A stretch of 35,651 nucleotides of DNA from Candidatus Lachnoclostridium stercorigallinarum (lineage in GTDB: Bacteria; Bacillota; Clostridia; Lachnospirales; Lachnospiraceae). The stretch spans positions 1 through 35,651 of the forward strand of contig DXBC01000013.1 of the NCBI GenBank assembly GCA_019116745.1, written 5' to 3'. Under the pieces are notes generated by a model. It was not told the DNA's origin. It worked only from the letters and a program-made list of their open reading frames with translations, and did no database searches. Each line of letters opens with the position of its first letter. Within the stretch, counting starts at the first letter, position 1. This document shows positions 16,317 through 24,896 of this stretch, in pieces. The position numbers and the translations under genes are program-made.

Positions 16317-17402
16317 TTACATCAGCCCTGCGCCCTTCAGATATTCCTCAAAAGTAACATACTCCTGATCGATCAGGCTCTGGAAATCTGCTCCTGTCTG
16401 GTATCCTTCCCGGTCCAGATAAACAGCATTCTTTAAGAATTCCTGATATTCGGGGCTGTCCCATGCTTTCTTGATGGCTGCATCCATAGCGGCCACTGCC
16501 TCCGCCGGAGTATCCGTGCGGGCAAAGATACCGCGCCAGGTTCCGATGTAGGAATCGATGCCCTTCTCGCCGGTGCACTCGATCTCCGGATAGGTGGACA
16601 TCCTCTCCTCAGACAGGGAGATCAGCGGAACGATATCGCCGGAGTCAATCAGACCTTTGATCTCATCCACGCCGCTGATGCTGATGTGGATATGGCCGCC
16701 TGCCATAGCGGAGCTCATCTCAGAACCGCTGGAGTAGCTGACGATCTTCACATAATTTTCCACTTCTGTCACGTCGCACCCCAGACCGCCGGCCAGTGTC
16801 TGCTTCATAGCCACAGAGTCTGCTCCCGTAGCGGTCAGCATGCCGCAGCTCAGCTCCTGGGGATGACTCTTGGCATATTCAATAAACTCGTCAAAATTGG
16901 TGAATTTTCCTTCCATTGCCTTTGCGGAAGATCCCACAATCAGAATGGAATGCACCAGTTTGGAAACAGGAATAAACTCTGCCTTGAAGTCCATGGGCAG
17001 AATCTTCTGCAGATCCAGCATGATCAGGGACTGGGTTCCCAGCATATAGGTATATCCGTCAGCCGGCTGTTTGTAGGCATAGTTCACGCCGTTGGCTCCG
17101 CCGGCGCCTTCCACATTCACGATCTCTACCGGAACGCCCAGCTCCTCCTCCAGAATCGGCTGCAGCGGTCTCAAGGTACCGTCGGCTCCGCCGCCAACCC
17201 CCCATGGACATACCAGGGTCACTTTTCTCTCCCATGTCCAGTCTGACGCGTCAGCCTGGGCCTCCTCCCCTTCAGCTGCCGGTGCTGCGGAATCTGCGGG
17301 AGCTGCCGTCTCGCCGGAGGAACCGCCTCCGCAAGCCGCCAGGGACAGCGTCATCACTGCTGACATAGCCAGGGCCGCAACCTTTTTCCATCTTTTTTTC
17401 AT
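16317..17402 (-). CDS. tctC: Tripartite tricarboxylate transporter substrate-binding lipoprotein, TctC/Bug family
   Basis: Signal peptide with lipobox (MTLSLAACGGG), VTLVCPWGVGGGADGTLRPL, VNVEGAGGANGVNYAYKQPADGYT. The MKKRWKK start at 17402 is preferred over 17441. Confidence 0.93.
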   Translation of the reverse strand: MKKRWKKVAALAMSAVMTLSLAACGGGSSGETAAPADSAAPAAEGEEAQADASDWTWERKVTLVCPWGVGGGADGTLRPLQPILEEELGVPVEIVNVEGAGGANGVNYAYKQPADGYTYMLGTQSLIMLDLQKILPMDFKAEFIPVSKLVHSILIVGSSAKAMEGKFTNFDEFIEYAKSHPQELSCGMLTATGADSVAMKQTLAGGLGCDVTEVENYVKIVSYSSGSEMSSAMAGGHIHISISGVDEIKGLIDSGDIVPLISLSEERMSTYPEIECTGEKGIDSYIGTWRGIFARTDTPAEAVAAMDAAIKKAWDSPEYQEFLKNAVYLDREGYQTGADFQSLIDQEYVTFEEYLKGAGLM

Positions 17403-17464
17403 CTCATTCCCTCTCTTTCTTTTTTTGTGCTTTTTGCACATTTTTTTCTTTAATTATCATTGTA

Positions 17465-17501
17465 CTATGTGCATCTTAACTCAGAGTCTATGTTATCTTA
17501 A
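17465..17501. promoter_or_regulatory. Direct repeat in the divergent tctC/response-regulator intergenic region (candidate operator)
   Basis: CTATGTGCATCTTAA (17465-17479) and CTATGTTATCTTAA (17488-17501), about 22-23 bp apart. Confidence 0.5.
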
Positions 17502-17546
17502 ATTTTTGTAAGGTAAACCTGCGTTACTGATTTTCCACAGCGTTCA

Positions 17547-17555
17547 TGTTATACT
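17547..17555 (+). promoter_or_regulatory. Candidate extended -10 promoter for the response regulator
   Basis: TGTTATACT (TGn-TATACT) about 36 nt upstream of the ATG at 17591; AGAAAGGAG RBS at about 17575-17583; no good -35. Confidence 0.4.
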
Positions 17556-17590
17556 AATGGAACAAGATGTTCGCAGAAAGGAGCTCTGTT

Positions 17591-18289
17591 ATGGCTGAAC
17601 AGCAGAATATTTTAGTAGTCGATGATGATCCGGCCATCCGGCGCATTATCTGCCGGGTTCTGGGAGCGGAGGGGTTCTCCACGGAAGAAGCTACCGGCGG
17701 CATTGACGCGGTGCACATGGCTGAACAGCGCTCCTATTCTCTGATTATTCTGGATCTCATCATGGAAGACATGGATGGCTTTCAGGTAATCAACTATCTG
17801 CGCACCCACGGAATCCTGACCCCGGTTTTTGTCCTCAGCGGCCGTCAGGCGGAGACAGACAAAGTGCTTGCCCTGGGAATCGGCGCCGATGACTATATTA
17901 CCAAGCCCTTCAGCACCATGGTCCTGTGCGCAAAGGTAAAAGCCTGCTTGAGAAGAATCTCCCTGTCCTCTCCAAACGGCCATACCGTTCTCACTGCCGG
18001 AGATTTCCAGTACGTCTGCGATGAGATGAAGCTGTATAAAAACGGGGATGAAATTCCTCTCTCCAGCAAAGAAGCGCTTCTCATGAAATATTTCATGAGC
18101 AATGTCAACCGCATTCTGACAAAAGAGCAGATTTATACCAATGTCTGGAACGACAGCATGGTTGATGACAACACTATCATGGTTCACATTCGGCGGCTTC
18201 GCATGAAAATCGAAGAGGATCCCAATCATCCCAGATATCTGAAAACCATACGGGGCATCGGCTATCAGCTGAAATCTCCTGAGCTGTAG
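17591..18289 (+). CDS. OmpR/PhoB-family response regulator
   Basis: Receiver domain (NILVVDDDPAIRRI...LIILDLIMEDMDGF...GADDYITKPFS) and winged helix (LSSKEALLMKYFMSNVNRILTKEQIYTNVW...VHIRRLRMKIEEDPNHPRYLKTIRGIGYQL). Confidence 0.95.
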   Translation: MAEQQNILVVDDDPAIRRIICRVLGAEGFSTEEATGGIDAVHMAEQRSYSLIILDLIMEDMDGFQVINYLRTHGILTPVFVLSGRQAETDKVLALGIGADDYITKPFSTMVLCAKVKACLRRISLSSPNGHTVLTAGDFQYVCDEMKLYKNGDEIPLSSKEALLMKYFMSNVNRILTKEQIYTNVWNDSMVDDNTIMVHIRRLRMKIEEDPNHPRYLKTIRGIGYQLKSPEL

Positions 18290-18357
18290 ACTCCGGAAAA
18301 TTCCGCCGCCAAAGCCCTTCTCTTTCACAGAAATAAGATTCCCGTCAAAAGCAAAAA

Positions 18358-18380
18358 GGAGACAGCATTCCGCTGTCTCC
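18358..18380 (-). terminator. Intrinsic terminator of the crh-like gene/operon
   Basis: GGAGACAGC-N5-GCTGTCTCC perfect 9-bp stem; minus strand continues with TTTTT. Confidence 0.75.
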
Positions 18381-18429
18381 TGAATTTTCTCATTTTTTAT
18401 TTTCCGGACGGTTCGGCCGGTTTTTTCGT

Positions 18430-18684
18430 CTATTTTGTGCTCAGATACTTTTCAATCTCCCGGACTGCCGCTTCCTCATCTTTTCCGTCTGCGCTCACGG
18501 TGATCTCCTCGCCGCTGGCCAGACCCAGAGTCATCATTCCCATGATGCTCTTGGCGTTAAAGCGGGCATCTCCGTTCTCCACATAGATGCTGCTTTCAAA
18601 CTGACTGGCAATCTGCACCAGCATTGCCACCGGTCTTGCTTCGAGTCCTGATGCGAGTTCAATCCTGATTGTCTTTCTTGTCAT
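18430..18684 (-). CDS. HPr-family protein, Crh-like (catalytic His replaced by Glu, regulatory Ser retained)
   Basis: MTRKTIRIELASGLEARPVAMLVQIASQFESSIYVENGDARFNAKSIMGMMTLGLASGEEITVSADG; GLEARP where HPr has G(I/L)HARP. AGGAGG RBS upstream supports the start at 18684. Confidence 0.9.
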   Translation of the reverse strand: MTRKTIRIELASGLEARPVAMLVQIASQFESSIYVENGDARFNAKSIMGMMTLGLASGEEITVSADGKDEEAAVREIEKYLSTK

Positions 18685-18695
18685 AATAATCCTCC

Positions 18696-19670
18696 TCATT
18701 CCTTGGAAACATCCGTTTCCGGCGCCTGTTCCCTTAAGCTTTCGGCAATTTCACTGAGACGGCGGAGCCGGTGATTGACACCGGACTTCCCCACAGGCGG
18801 CTCAAGAGCTTCCCCAAGCTCCTTTAGTGTTGCATCCGGCTTCAACAGCCTTGCCTGTGCCATCTGCTCCAGATTTTCAGGAAGACTCTCAAAGCCAATT
18901 GTATCACGGATATACTCAATATCCCTTATCTGCTTTACGGAAGCAGCTACCGTCTTGTTGATATTGGCCGTCTCACAGTTGACCTGGCGGTTCACACTGT
19001 TTCTCATCTCCTTCAGGATCCGGATATTTTCCAGCTCCATGAGAGACACCGGCGCCTCCATCACATTCAGAACATCTACGATCTGACTTCCCTCTTTGAT
19101 GTACACCACATAGTATTTCTTGCGCTTCACGATTTTGGCGTCCAGGTCAAAGGTACTCATGATTTCCCTCAGCTGTTCCGCCTTTGCCTCCGTGGCGCAG
19201 ACAATCTCAAAATGATAAAACTTTTCCGGATCGCTGACGGAACCGGCCGCCAGAAATGCGCCGCGGATAAATGCCCGCCGGCAGCACGCCTGCTGCGTCA
19301 CCACATTCCGGATCACGGAAAGATTTTCCCGGATTTCACCATCCGCCCCAATGAGCTTTGCCGCCTGAAGAACGCGGCAGGCGTCCTCATGCCTTCCCAC
19401 CGTCACGGTATAAACCCGATTCTTACGCAGGTGCACATTACGACGTATCGTCACATCCGTAACTATATTAAATGTTTTTTTCAATAATGTAAAGTACTTT
19501 CTTGCAACTGCCACATTTTCCGTGTGGATCCTGATGCAGTACCGGTCGTCGGCAGAAATCTGAATCCGGCCGCAGAGACTTAAAATCGCGGCGATTTCCG
19601 CGATCTGACAATGTCTTGCCGGACTGACCTGCCGGGACAGCTCATCTTTTACTCTGGAAGAAAATGACAT
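18696..19670 (-). CDS. whiA: DNA-binding protein WhiA (sporulation regulator homologue)
   Basis: 324 aa; MSFSSRVKDELSRQ..., RAFIRGAFLAAGSVSDPEKFYHFEIVC, RQVNCETANINKTVAASVKQIRDI, LKELGEALEPPVGKSGVNHRLRRL. Confidence 0.97.
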   Translation of the reverse strand: MSFSSRVKDELSRQVSPARHCQIAEIAAILSLCGRIQISADDRYCIRIHTENVAVARKYFTLLKKTFNIVTDVTIRRNVHLRKNRVYTVTVGRHEDACRVLQAAKLIGADGEIRENLSVIRNVVTQQACCRRAFIRGAFLAAGSVSDPEKFYHFEIVCATEAKAEQLREIMSTFDLDAKIVKRKKYYVVYIKEGSQIVDVLNVMEAPVSLMELENIRILKEMRNSVNRQVNCETANINKTVAASVKQIRDIEYIRDTIGFESLPENLEQMAQARLLKPDATLKELGEALEPPVGKSGVNHRLRRLSEIAESLREQAPETDVSKE

Positions 19671-19678
19671 TTCACACC

Positions 19679-20554
19679 TCAGCTCATCCGCTTGTTATCC
19701 TTATCAATATCCCGGTGCTCCAGCTTCACTCCCAGCTCCTTCTTCTCCTTCAGCCTGCTGTAGAGCGCTCCCGCCACCGTCACGGAACGGTGTTTTCCCC
19801 CGGTGCAGCCCACAGCGATCACCAGCTGGTTCTTCCCTTCCTTAATATAGTTGGGAATCAGAAACTCCATCATATCGTAGAGCTTTTCCAGAAATTTCTC
19901 ACAGGTGCCGCCCTGCATCACATACTCCCTCACCCTGGCGTCCTCTCCCGTCTGGTATTTCAGCTCCTCCACATAGTAGGGATTTGGCAGAAACCTCACG
20001 TCAAACACCAGATCCGCATCCACCGGAATTCCGTATTTGAAGCCAAAGGACAGGACCGTAACAAACAGGTTTTCATAGGGCTGGCCGCCGGAAAAGATTC
20101 TGGCCAGCTCCTCCCGCAGTTCCCTGGTAAGAAGGCTGCTGGTGTCCAGAATATAGTCTGCCTGCCGTTTCAGGAAAGCCACCTTTTCCCGTTCCCTGGC
20201 GATTCCCCGGTCCAGCCTGCCGTTTCCCGCCAGAGGATGATTTCTCCTGGTCTCCTTGTAGCGCTTGATGAGCACCTCGTCAGAAGCGTCCAGAAACAGG
20301 ATCTGACAGGGAATCTTCTTCATCTTCCACCGGTCCAGGATCTCCTGCAGCTGGGAAAGCTCATCCCCGCTTCGGATATCCACCCCCATGGCGACATCCT
20401 CCGGTTCCCCGGAATTTTCCCTCAGAAGATCCACAAATTTTTCCATAAGGAGAACCGGCATATTGTCCACGCAGTAAAAGCCCAGGTCCTCAAACATTTT
20501 CAGGGCCACTGTTTTTCCCGCCCCTGACATTCCCGTTACAATCACCAGCTTCAT
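19679..20554 (-). CDS. rapZ: RapZ/YvcJ family nucleotide-binding protein (RNase adapter homologue)
   Basis: 291 aa; VTGMSGAGKTVALKMFEDLGFYCVDNMPVLL; FLDASDEVLIKRYKETRRNHPL; VAVGCTGGKHRSV. Confidence 0.96.
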   Translation of the reverse strand: MKLVIVTGMSGAGKTVALKMFEDLGFYCVDNMPVLLMEKFVDLLRENSGEPEDVAMGVDIRSGDELSQLQEILDRWKMKKIPCQILFLDASDEVLIKRYKETRRNHPLAGNGRLDRGIAREREKVAFLKRQADYILDTSSLLTRELREELARIFSGGQPYENLFVTVLSFGFKYGIPVDADLVFDVRFLPNPYYVEELKYQTGEDARVREYVMQGGTCEKFLEKLYDMMEFLIPNYIKEGKNQLVIAVGCTGGKHRSVTVAGALYSRLKEKKELGVKLEHRDIDKDNKRMS

Positions 20555-21489
20555 GGCCGCCTTCCTTCCTCCGGCTCCTCAAATTCTCCCAGAGTCCGCA
20601 CCTCCAGCTCCAGAGAGACGCCGAACCGTTCCTCCACCGTTCTCTGCACGTCCCGGCACAGTTTCATGATATCACCGGCAGTGGCTCCGCCCCGGTTGAT
20701 CACAAAGCCGCAGTGTTTTTCCGAAACCTGGGCGCCGCCTACCCGGTAGCCTCTCAGGCCCGCGTCCTGAATCAGCTTTCCTGCAAAATATCCTTCCGGC
20801 CGCTTAAAGGTGCTGCCTGCGCTCGGATATTCCAGGGGCTGTTTTTCCCTTCTTCTCGCGGAAAAATCTTCCATGGCGGCGCAGATCTCCTCCCGGCTCC
20901 CCGTTTTCAGCTCTAGCTCCGCCTCCAGCACAATCAGTTTTCTCTCCGGTATGCAGCTTCTCCGATAACCCAGCTCCAGTTCATCAGCGGAAAGCTCCAG
21001 GATTTTCCCCTCTTCCGTCATCAGCCTGGCACGGCGGACCACATCCTTCATCTCAAAGCCGTAGGCACCGGCGTTCATCACCAGAGCCCCTCCCAGAGTT
21101 CCCGGAATTCCGCCGGCAGCCTCCAGCCCGGACAGCTCCCGGCGGCAGGCCTCCTTTGCCAGGCGGGAAAGCAGGATGCCTGCCCCCGCCCGGACTTCCT
21201 GTCCCCTGAAATCACAGAAGCTCCAGGCATCTCCCATGTGAATCACCACTCCCCGGTATCCCCGGTCTCCCACCAGGAGATTGCTTCCGTTTCCCAGCAG
21301 ATAAAAGGGCATTCCATGCTCTCTGCAGATTCTGACCACTGCGGCCAGGGCCTTCTCATCCTCCGGTGACACAAAATAGTCAGCCTTTCCGCCGGCCCGG
21401 AATGTCACATGAGGAGCCATGGGTTCCATGGTCCTCACATTGCTTTCTCCAGCCGCCGAAATCAGTTGTTCCAGCATTTGTTCCATCAT
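20551..21489 (-). CDS. murB: UDP-N-acetylmuramate dehydrogenase
   Basis: 312 aa; HVTFRAGGKADYF, LGNGSNLLVGDRGYRGVVI, GIPGTLGGALVMNAGAYG, PSAGSTFKRPEGYFAGKLI. Confidence 0.97.
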   Translation of the reverse strand: MMEQMLEQLISAAGESNVRTMEPMAPHVTFRAGGKADYFVSPEDEKALAAVVRICREHGMPFYLLGNGSNLLVGDRGYRGVVIHMGDAWSFCDFRGQEVRAGAGILLSRLAKEACRRELSGLEAAGGIPGTLGGALVMNAGAYGFEMKDVVRRARLMTEEGKILELSADELELGYRRSCIPERKLIVLEAELELKTGSREEICAAMEDFSARRREKQPLEYPSAGSTFKRPEGYFAGKLIQDAGLRGYRVGGAQVSEKHCGFVINRGGATAGDIMKLCRDVQRTVEERFGVSLELEVRTLGEFEEPEEGRRP

Positions 21490-21504
21490 TTCCCTCCGCT
21501 CGGA

Positions 21505-22440
21505 TCAGTCCGTCTGGGCGAAATTGGCCTGTACTCTGCGGTACAGCTCCTGGGCCGCATTATAGCCCATCTTCTTCTGACGGTAGTTTACTGCTGCTGT
21601 CTCCGTGATGATGGCCAGATTCCGTCCGGGACGGATGGGAATGGAATGGCAGACCACCTTATTTCCCAGAAACTCCGTATACTGGTCCTCCAGCCCGAGA
21701 CGGTCATACTCCTTGTCTCTGTCCCATTCCTCCAGTTTGATCACCATATCGATCTGCTGACTGTCTTTTACGCTCTCCACGCCGAACAGGGCCTTCACAT
21801 CAATGATGCCCACGCCTCTCAGCTCGATCATGTGCTTTGTAATATCGGGAGCGCTTCCCACCAGGGTGTCGTCGCTGACTTTGCGGATCTCCACCACATC
21901 GTCCGTCACCAGACGATGACCGCGCTTGATCAGCTCCAGGGCTGCCTCGCTTTTTCCGATGCCGCTCTCTCCCATAATCAGCACGCCTTCGCCGAACACA
22001 TCCACCAGAACTCCGTGAATACTGATCATGGGCGCCAGCTTCACATTCAGCCAGCGGATCACCTCCGCCATCAGGCCGGATGTAGCTTTCTCTGACACCA
22101 GGCAGGGGACTCCGTAATAATTGCACACGGTGATCATATCCTCATCCGGCATCAGCCCCCGGCTGAACAGCACACAGGGGATCTTGCTGGATACCAGCTG
22201 CTCATACCGCTGGAGTTTCTCCTCATGCCCCATGGCGGAAATATACGCCTGCTCCACATTCCCGATGATCTGCACCCTCTCATTGTCGAAATGATCAAAA
22301 AATCCGGCCAGCTGCAGAGCCGGGCGGTTTACCTCCGGATGGGTCAGCACAATTTTCTCCGCATCAATATCCGGCGTCATATTTTTTAACTGAAACTTCT
22401 GAATCAGCTCTGTAATCTCAACTCCGTGCATAAAAGGCAC
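21505..22440 (-). CDS. hprK: HPr kinase/phosphorylase
   Basis: 311 aa; P-loop GESGIGKSEAALELIKRGHRLVTDD, ELRGVGIIDVKALFG, PIRPGRNLAIITETAAVN. Confidence 0.98.
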   Translation of the reverse strand: MPFMHGVEITELIQKFQLKNMTPDIDAEKIVLTHPEVNRPALQLAGFFDHFDNERVQIIGNVEQAYISAMGHEEKLQRYEQLVSSKIPCVLFSRGLMPDEDMITVCNYYGVPCLVSEKATSGLMAEVIRWLNVKLAPMISIHGVLVDVFGEGVLIMGESGIGKSEAALELIKRGHRLVTDDVVEIRKVSDDTLVGSAPDITKHMIELRGVGIIDVKALFGVESVKDSQQIDMVIKLEEWDRDKEYDRLGLEDQYTEFLGNKVVCHSIPIRPGRNLAIITETAAVNYRQKKMGYNAAQELYRRVQANFAQTD

Positions 22441-22508
22441 CCTCCTTTTCCTTCCTTCTTTTGTCTTATCCTACCATAAATTCCCCCGATTGTCATTACA
22501 GAGAACCG

Positions 22509-24365
22509 TCAGTGAAAAAAATTGTAAACGCTCTCCGCCGCCTTCCGGTTCATTCCCGGAACCTGGCACAGCTCCTCCACATCCGCTCCCTTTACCGCCT
22601 CGATGGATTTGAAATGGCGCATAAGGGCCTTTCTCCTGGTTTCCCCGATTCCGTCAATATCGTCCAGTACCGAACGGACCTGGCCCTTGCTCCGCAGGCT
22701 GCGGTGATACTCAATGGCAAACCGGTGGGCCTCGTCCTGGATTCTGGTAATGAGCTTAAAGCCTTCCGAGTGACGGTCGATGGGAATTTCCACATTGTGA
22801 TAGTACAGGCCTCTGGTGCGGTGGTTGTCGTCCTTTACCATGCCGCAGACGGGAATCTCCAATCCCAGCTCGTCCAGCACTTCCAGGGCCACATTCACCT
22901 GGCCCCGGCCTCCGTCCATCATAATCAGATCGGGAAAGCGGGTGAAACTGCCGTACTCCTCTCCCACGCCCTTTTCCTTCAGCAGCTCATGCTCCTCCAG
23001 CCCGTGAGAAAAGCGCCGGATGAGCACCTCTCTCATGGAGGCGTAGTCGTTGGCCCCCTTCACCCATTTGATCTTGAATTTCCGGTAATCATTGCGCTTC
23101 GGCCGGCCGTCCTCGTACACCACCATGGAACCCACGGAGTCAAAGCCGCTGATATTGGAAATGTCGTAGGCCTCGATGCGGCGCACCCATTTTAGATCCA
23201 GCCAGTCCCCGATCTGGTTCATGGCGCCGATGGTGCGCAGCTCCTCCCGCTTGATCTTCTCCTTGTCCTGCTCCAGCACCATGGCCGCATTTTTCTGGGC
23301 CAGTTCCACCAGCCGCTCCTTCTGCCCTTTCTGGGGCACCAAAATCCGCACCTTCTGCCCCTTTTTCGCAGTCAGCCACTGACTGATGGTGTCCTCGTCC
23401 TCCAGCTTTTCCTGGACCCACAGCTCCCTGGGCACAAAAGGCGTGCCGGAATAAAACTGCTTTACAAAGCAGGTGAGAATCTGAGGCGTATCCTCCTCCA
23501 CTGCCGTTCTCAGATGAAAATGCTCTCTTCCGATGAGCTTTCCCTCCCGCACAAAAAACACCTGGACCACCGCGTCCTGATCGTCTCTGGCCATGGCGAT
23601 CACATCCCTGTCGTCTGTGGAGCTGCTGGTGATCTTCTGCTTCTGGGCCACCTGCTTCACGCTGTTTAACAGATCCCGGTATTCAATGGCCTTCTCATAG
23701 TCCATGGCCTCCGAGGCATCCATCATATTTTTTTCCAGCCTCTTCAGGATGGTATCGTATTTTCCGCTTAAAAATTCCACCACCTGGTCTATCCGCTCCC
23801 GGTACTCCTCCTGGCTGACATACCCCTGACAGGGGGCATCGCACTGCTTGATGTGATAATTGAGGCAGGGACGGTCCTTTCCGATGTCCTTCGGCAGAGA
23901 ACGGCTGCAGGTTCTGATCTTGTACAGTTTGTGAATCAGCTCGATGGTATCCTTCACCGCGCCGGCGCTGGTGTAGGGGCCGAAATAGCGGCTCTTGTCC
24001 TTTTTCATCTGCCGGGAAAACAGCACCCTGGGAAAGGGCTCTCCCACTGTCACCTTGATGTAGGGATAGGTCTTATCATCCTTCAGCATGGTGTTGTACC
24101 TGGGGCGGTACTCCTTGATCAGGTTGCACTCCAGCACCAGAGCTTCCAGCTCCGAGTCGGTAATAATATACTCAAATCTGGCAATCCGCGACACCATCTG
24201 CTCGATTTTGGCCGTCTTGTTCCGGCTGCTCTGAAAATACTGGCGAACCCGGTTTTTCAGGCTCACCGCCTTTCCCACATAGATGATCTCATCCTTAGCG
24301 TCGTGCATCAGATAAACCCCCGGCTGCGCCGGAAGCTTTTTCAGTTCTTCCTCTATATTGAACAT
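22509..24365 (-). CDS. uvrC: Excinuclease ABC subunit C
   Basis: 618 aa; GIY-YIG-like N-terminus ([31 protein letters not shown]), UVR region, RNase H-like C-terminus ([33 protein letters not shown]), HhH. Confidence 0.98.
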   Translation of the reverse strand: MFNIEEELKKLPAQPGVYLMHDAKDEIIYVGKAVSLKNRVRQYFQSSRNKTAKIEQMVSRIARFEYIITDSELEALVLECNLIKEYRPRYNTMLKDDKTYPYIKVTVGEPFPRVLFSRQMKKDKSRYFGPYTSAGAVKDTIELIHKLYKIRTCSRSLPKDIGKDRPCLNYHIKQCDAPCQGYVSQEEYRERIDQVVEFLSGKYDTILKRLEKNMMDASEAMDYEKAIEYRDLLNSVKQVAQKQKITSSSTDDRDVIAMARDDQDAVVQVFFVREGKLIGREHFHLRTAVEEDTPQILTCFVKQFYSGTPFVPRELWVQEKLEDEDTISQWLTAKKGQKVRILVPQKGQKERLVELAQKNAAMVLEQDKEKIKREELRTIGAMNQIGDWLDLKWVRRIEAYDISNISGFDSVGSMVVYEDGRPKRNDYRKFKIKWVKGANDYASMREVLIRRFSHGLEEHELLKEKGVGEEYGSFTRFPDLIMMDGGRGQVNVALEVLDELGLEIPVCGMVKDDNHRTRGLYYHNVEIPIDRHSEGFKLITRIQDEAHRFAIEYHRSLRSKGQVRSVLDDIDGIGETRRKALMRHFKSIEAVKGADVEELCQVPGMNRKAAESVYNFFH

Positions 24366-24368
24366 CCC

Positions 24369-24896
24369 TTACCTCCTGAACCGGTTCCCCTCAAACTTCA
24401 TCTGGGTTTCCAGATATCGTTTCAGGCTGTACAGCAGCTCTTCCGCGCTGTCCTCCCCGTTTCCCGGTATTTCCATGCCGCCGCAGATAATCTCCAGGGT
24501 GTTTCGGGAAAGCCGTTCCCCTTCCCGGTCCAGCAGCCGCCACTTTCCCTCGTAGCTCTCCTCGTCAAAAAACCGGAGAATAAACTGCTCGGCGAAATCA
24601 CCAGCCAGGGCCTCTTCCGTCTCCTCCGCCAGAGACGCCCTGTCTACCGGCTCAAACCGGTATTTCTGGGGCGCATCCGGATATTTATCCCGGTCCACCG
24701 GGCTCAGAAACATGTCCAGGGGTCTGGCAAACACCCGGAAATCTCCGTAGAGGGCCTGATAGATCACCAGCTCCTCCCCCGTCTCCGTATGCTCCGCCAC
24801 GGCAATCACCTGGTAGAGTTTATTCTTAAAATGCCGGTAACATTCTCCCGGCATGGGTTTTCTTCTCCGCTCACTCAAAATATCTTCCTCCGTCAA
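24369..24896 (-). CDS. DUF1653-domain protein with an additional C-terminal region
   Basis: N-terminal PMPGECYRHFKNKLYQVIAVAEHTETGEELVIYQALYGDFRVFARPLDMFLSPVD resembles DUF1653; C-terminal ~100 aa not recognised. Confidence 0.7.
   Translation of the reverse strand: MTEEDILSERRRKPMPGECYRHFKNKLYQVIAVAEHTETGEELVIYQALYGDFRVFARPLDMFLSPVDRDKYPDAPQKYRFEPVDRASLAEETEEALAGDFAEQFILRFFDEESYEGKWRLLDREGERLSRNTLEIICGGMEIPGNGEDSAEELLYSLKRYLETQMKFEGNRFRR

Noticed and set aside
17612-18328. 238-aa minus-strand ORF
   Set aside because: Antisense to the response regulator, which has clear receiver and winged-helix motifs.
18405-18426. CCGG...CCGG followed by TTTTTT as a terminator for the response regulator
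   Set aside because: Only a 4-bp stem; too weak to call with confidence.
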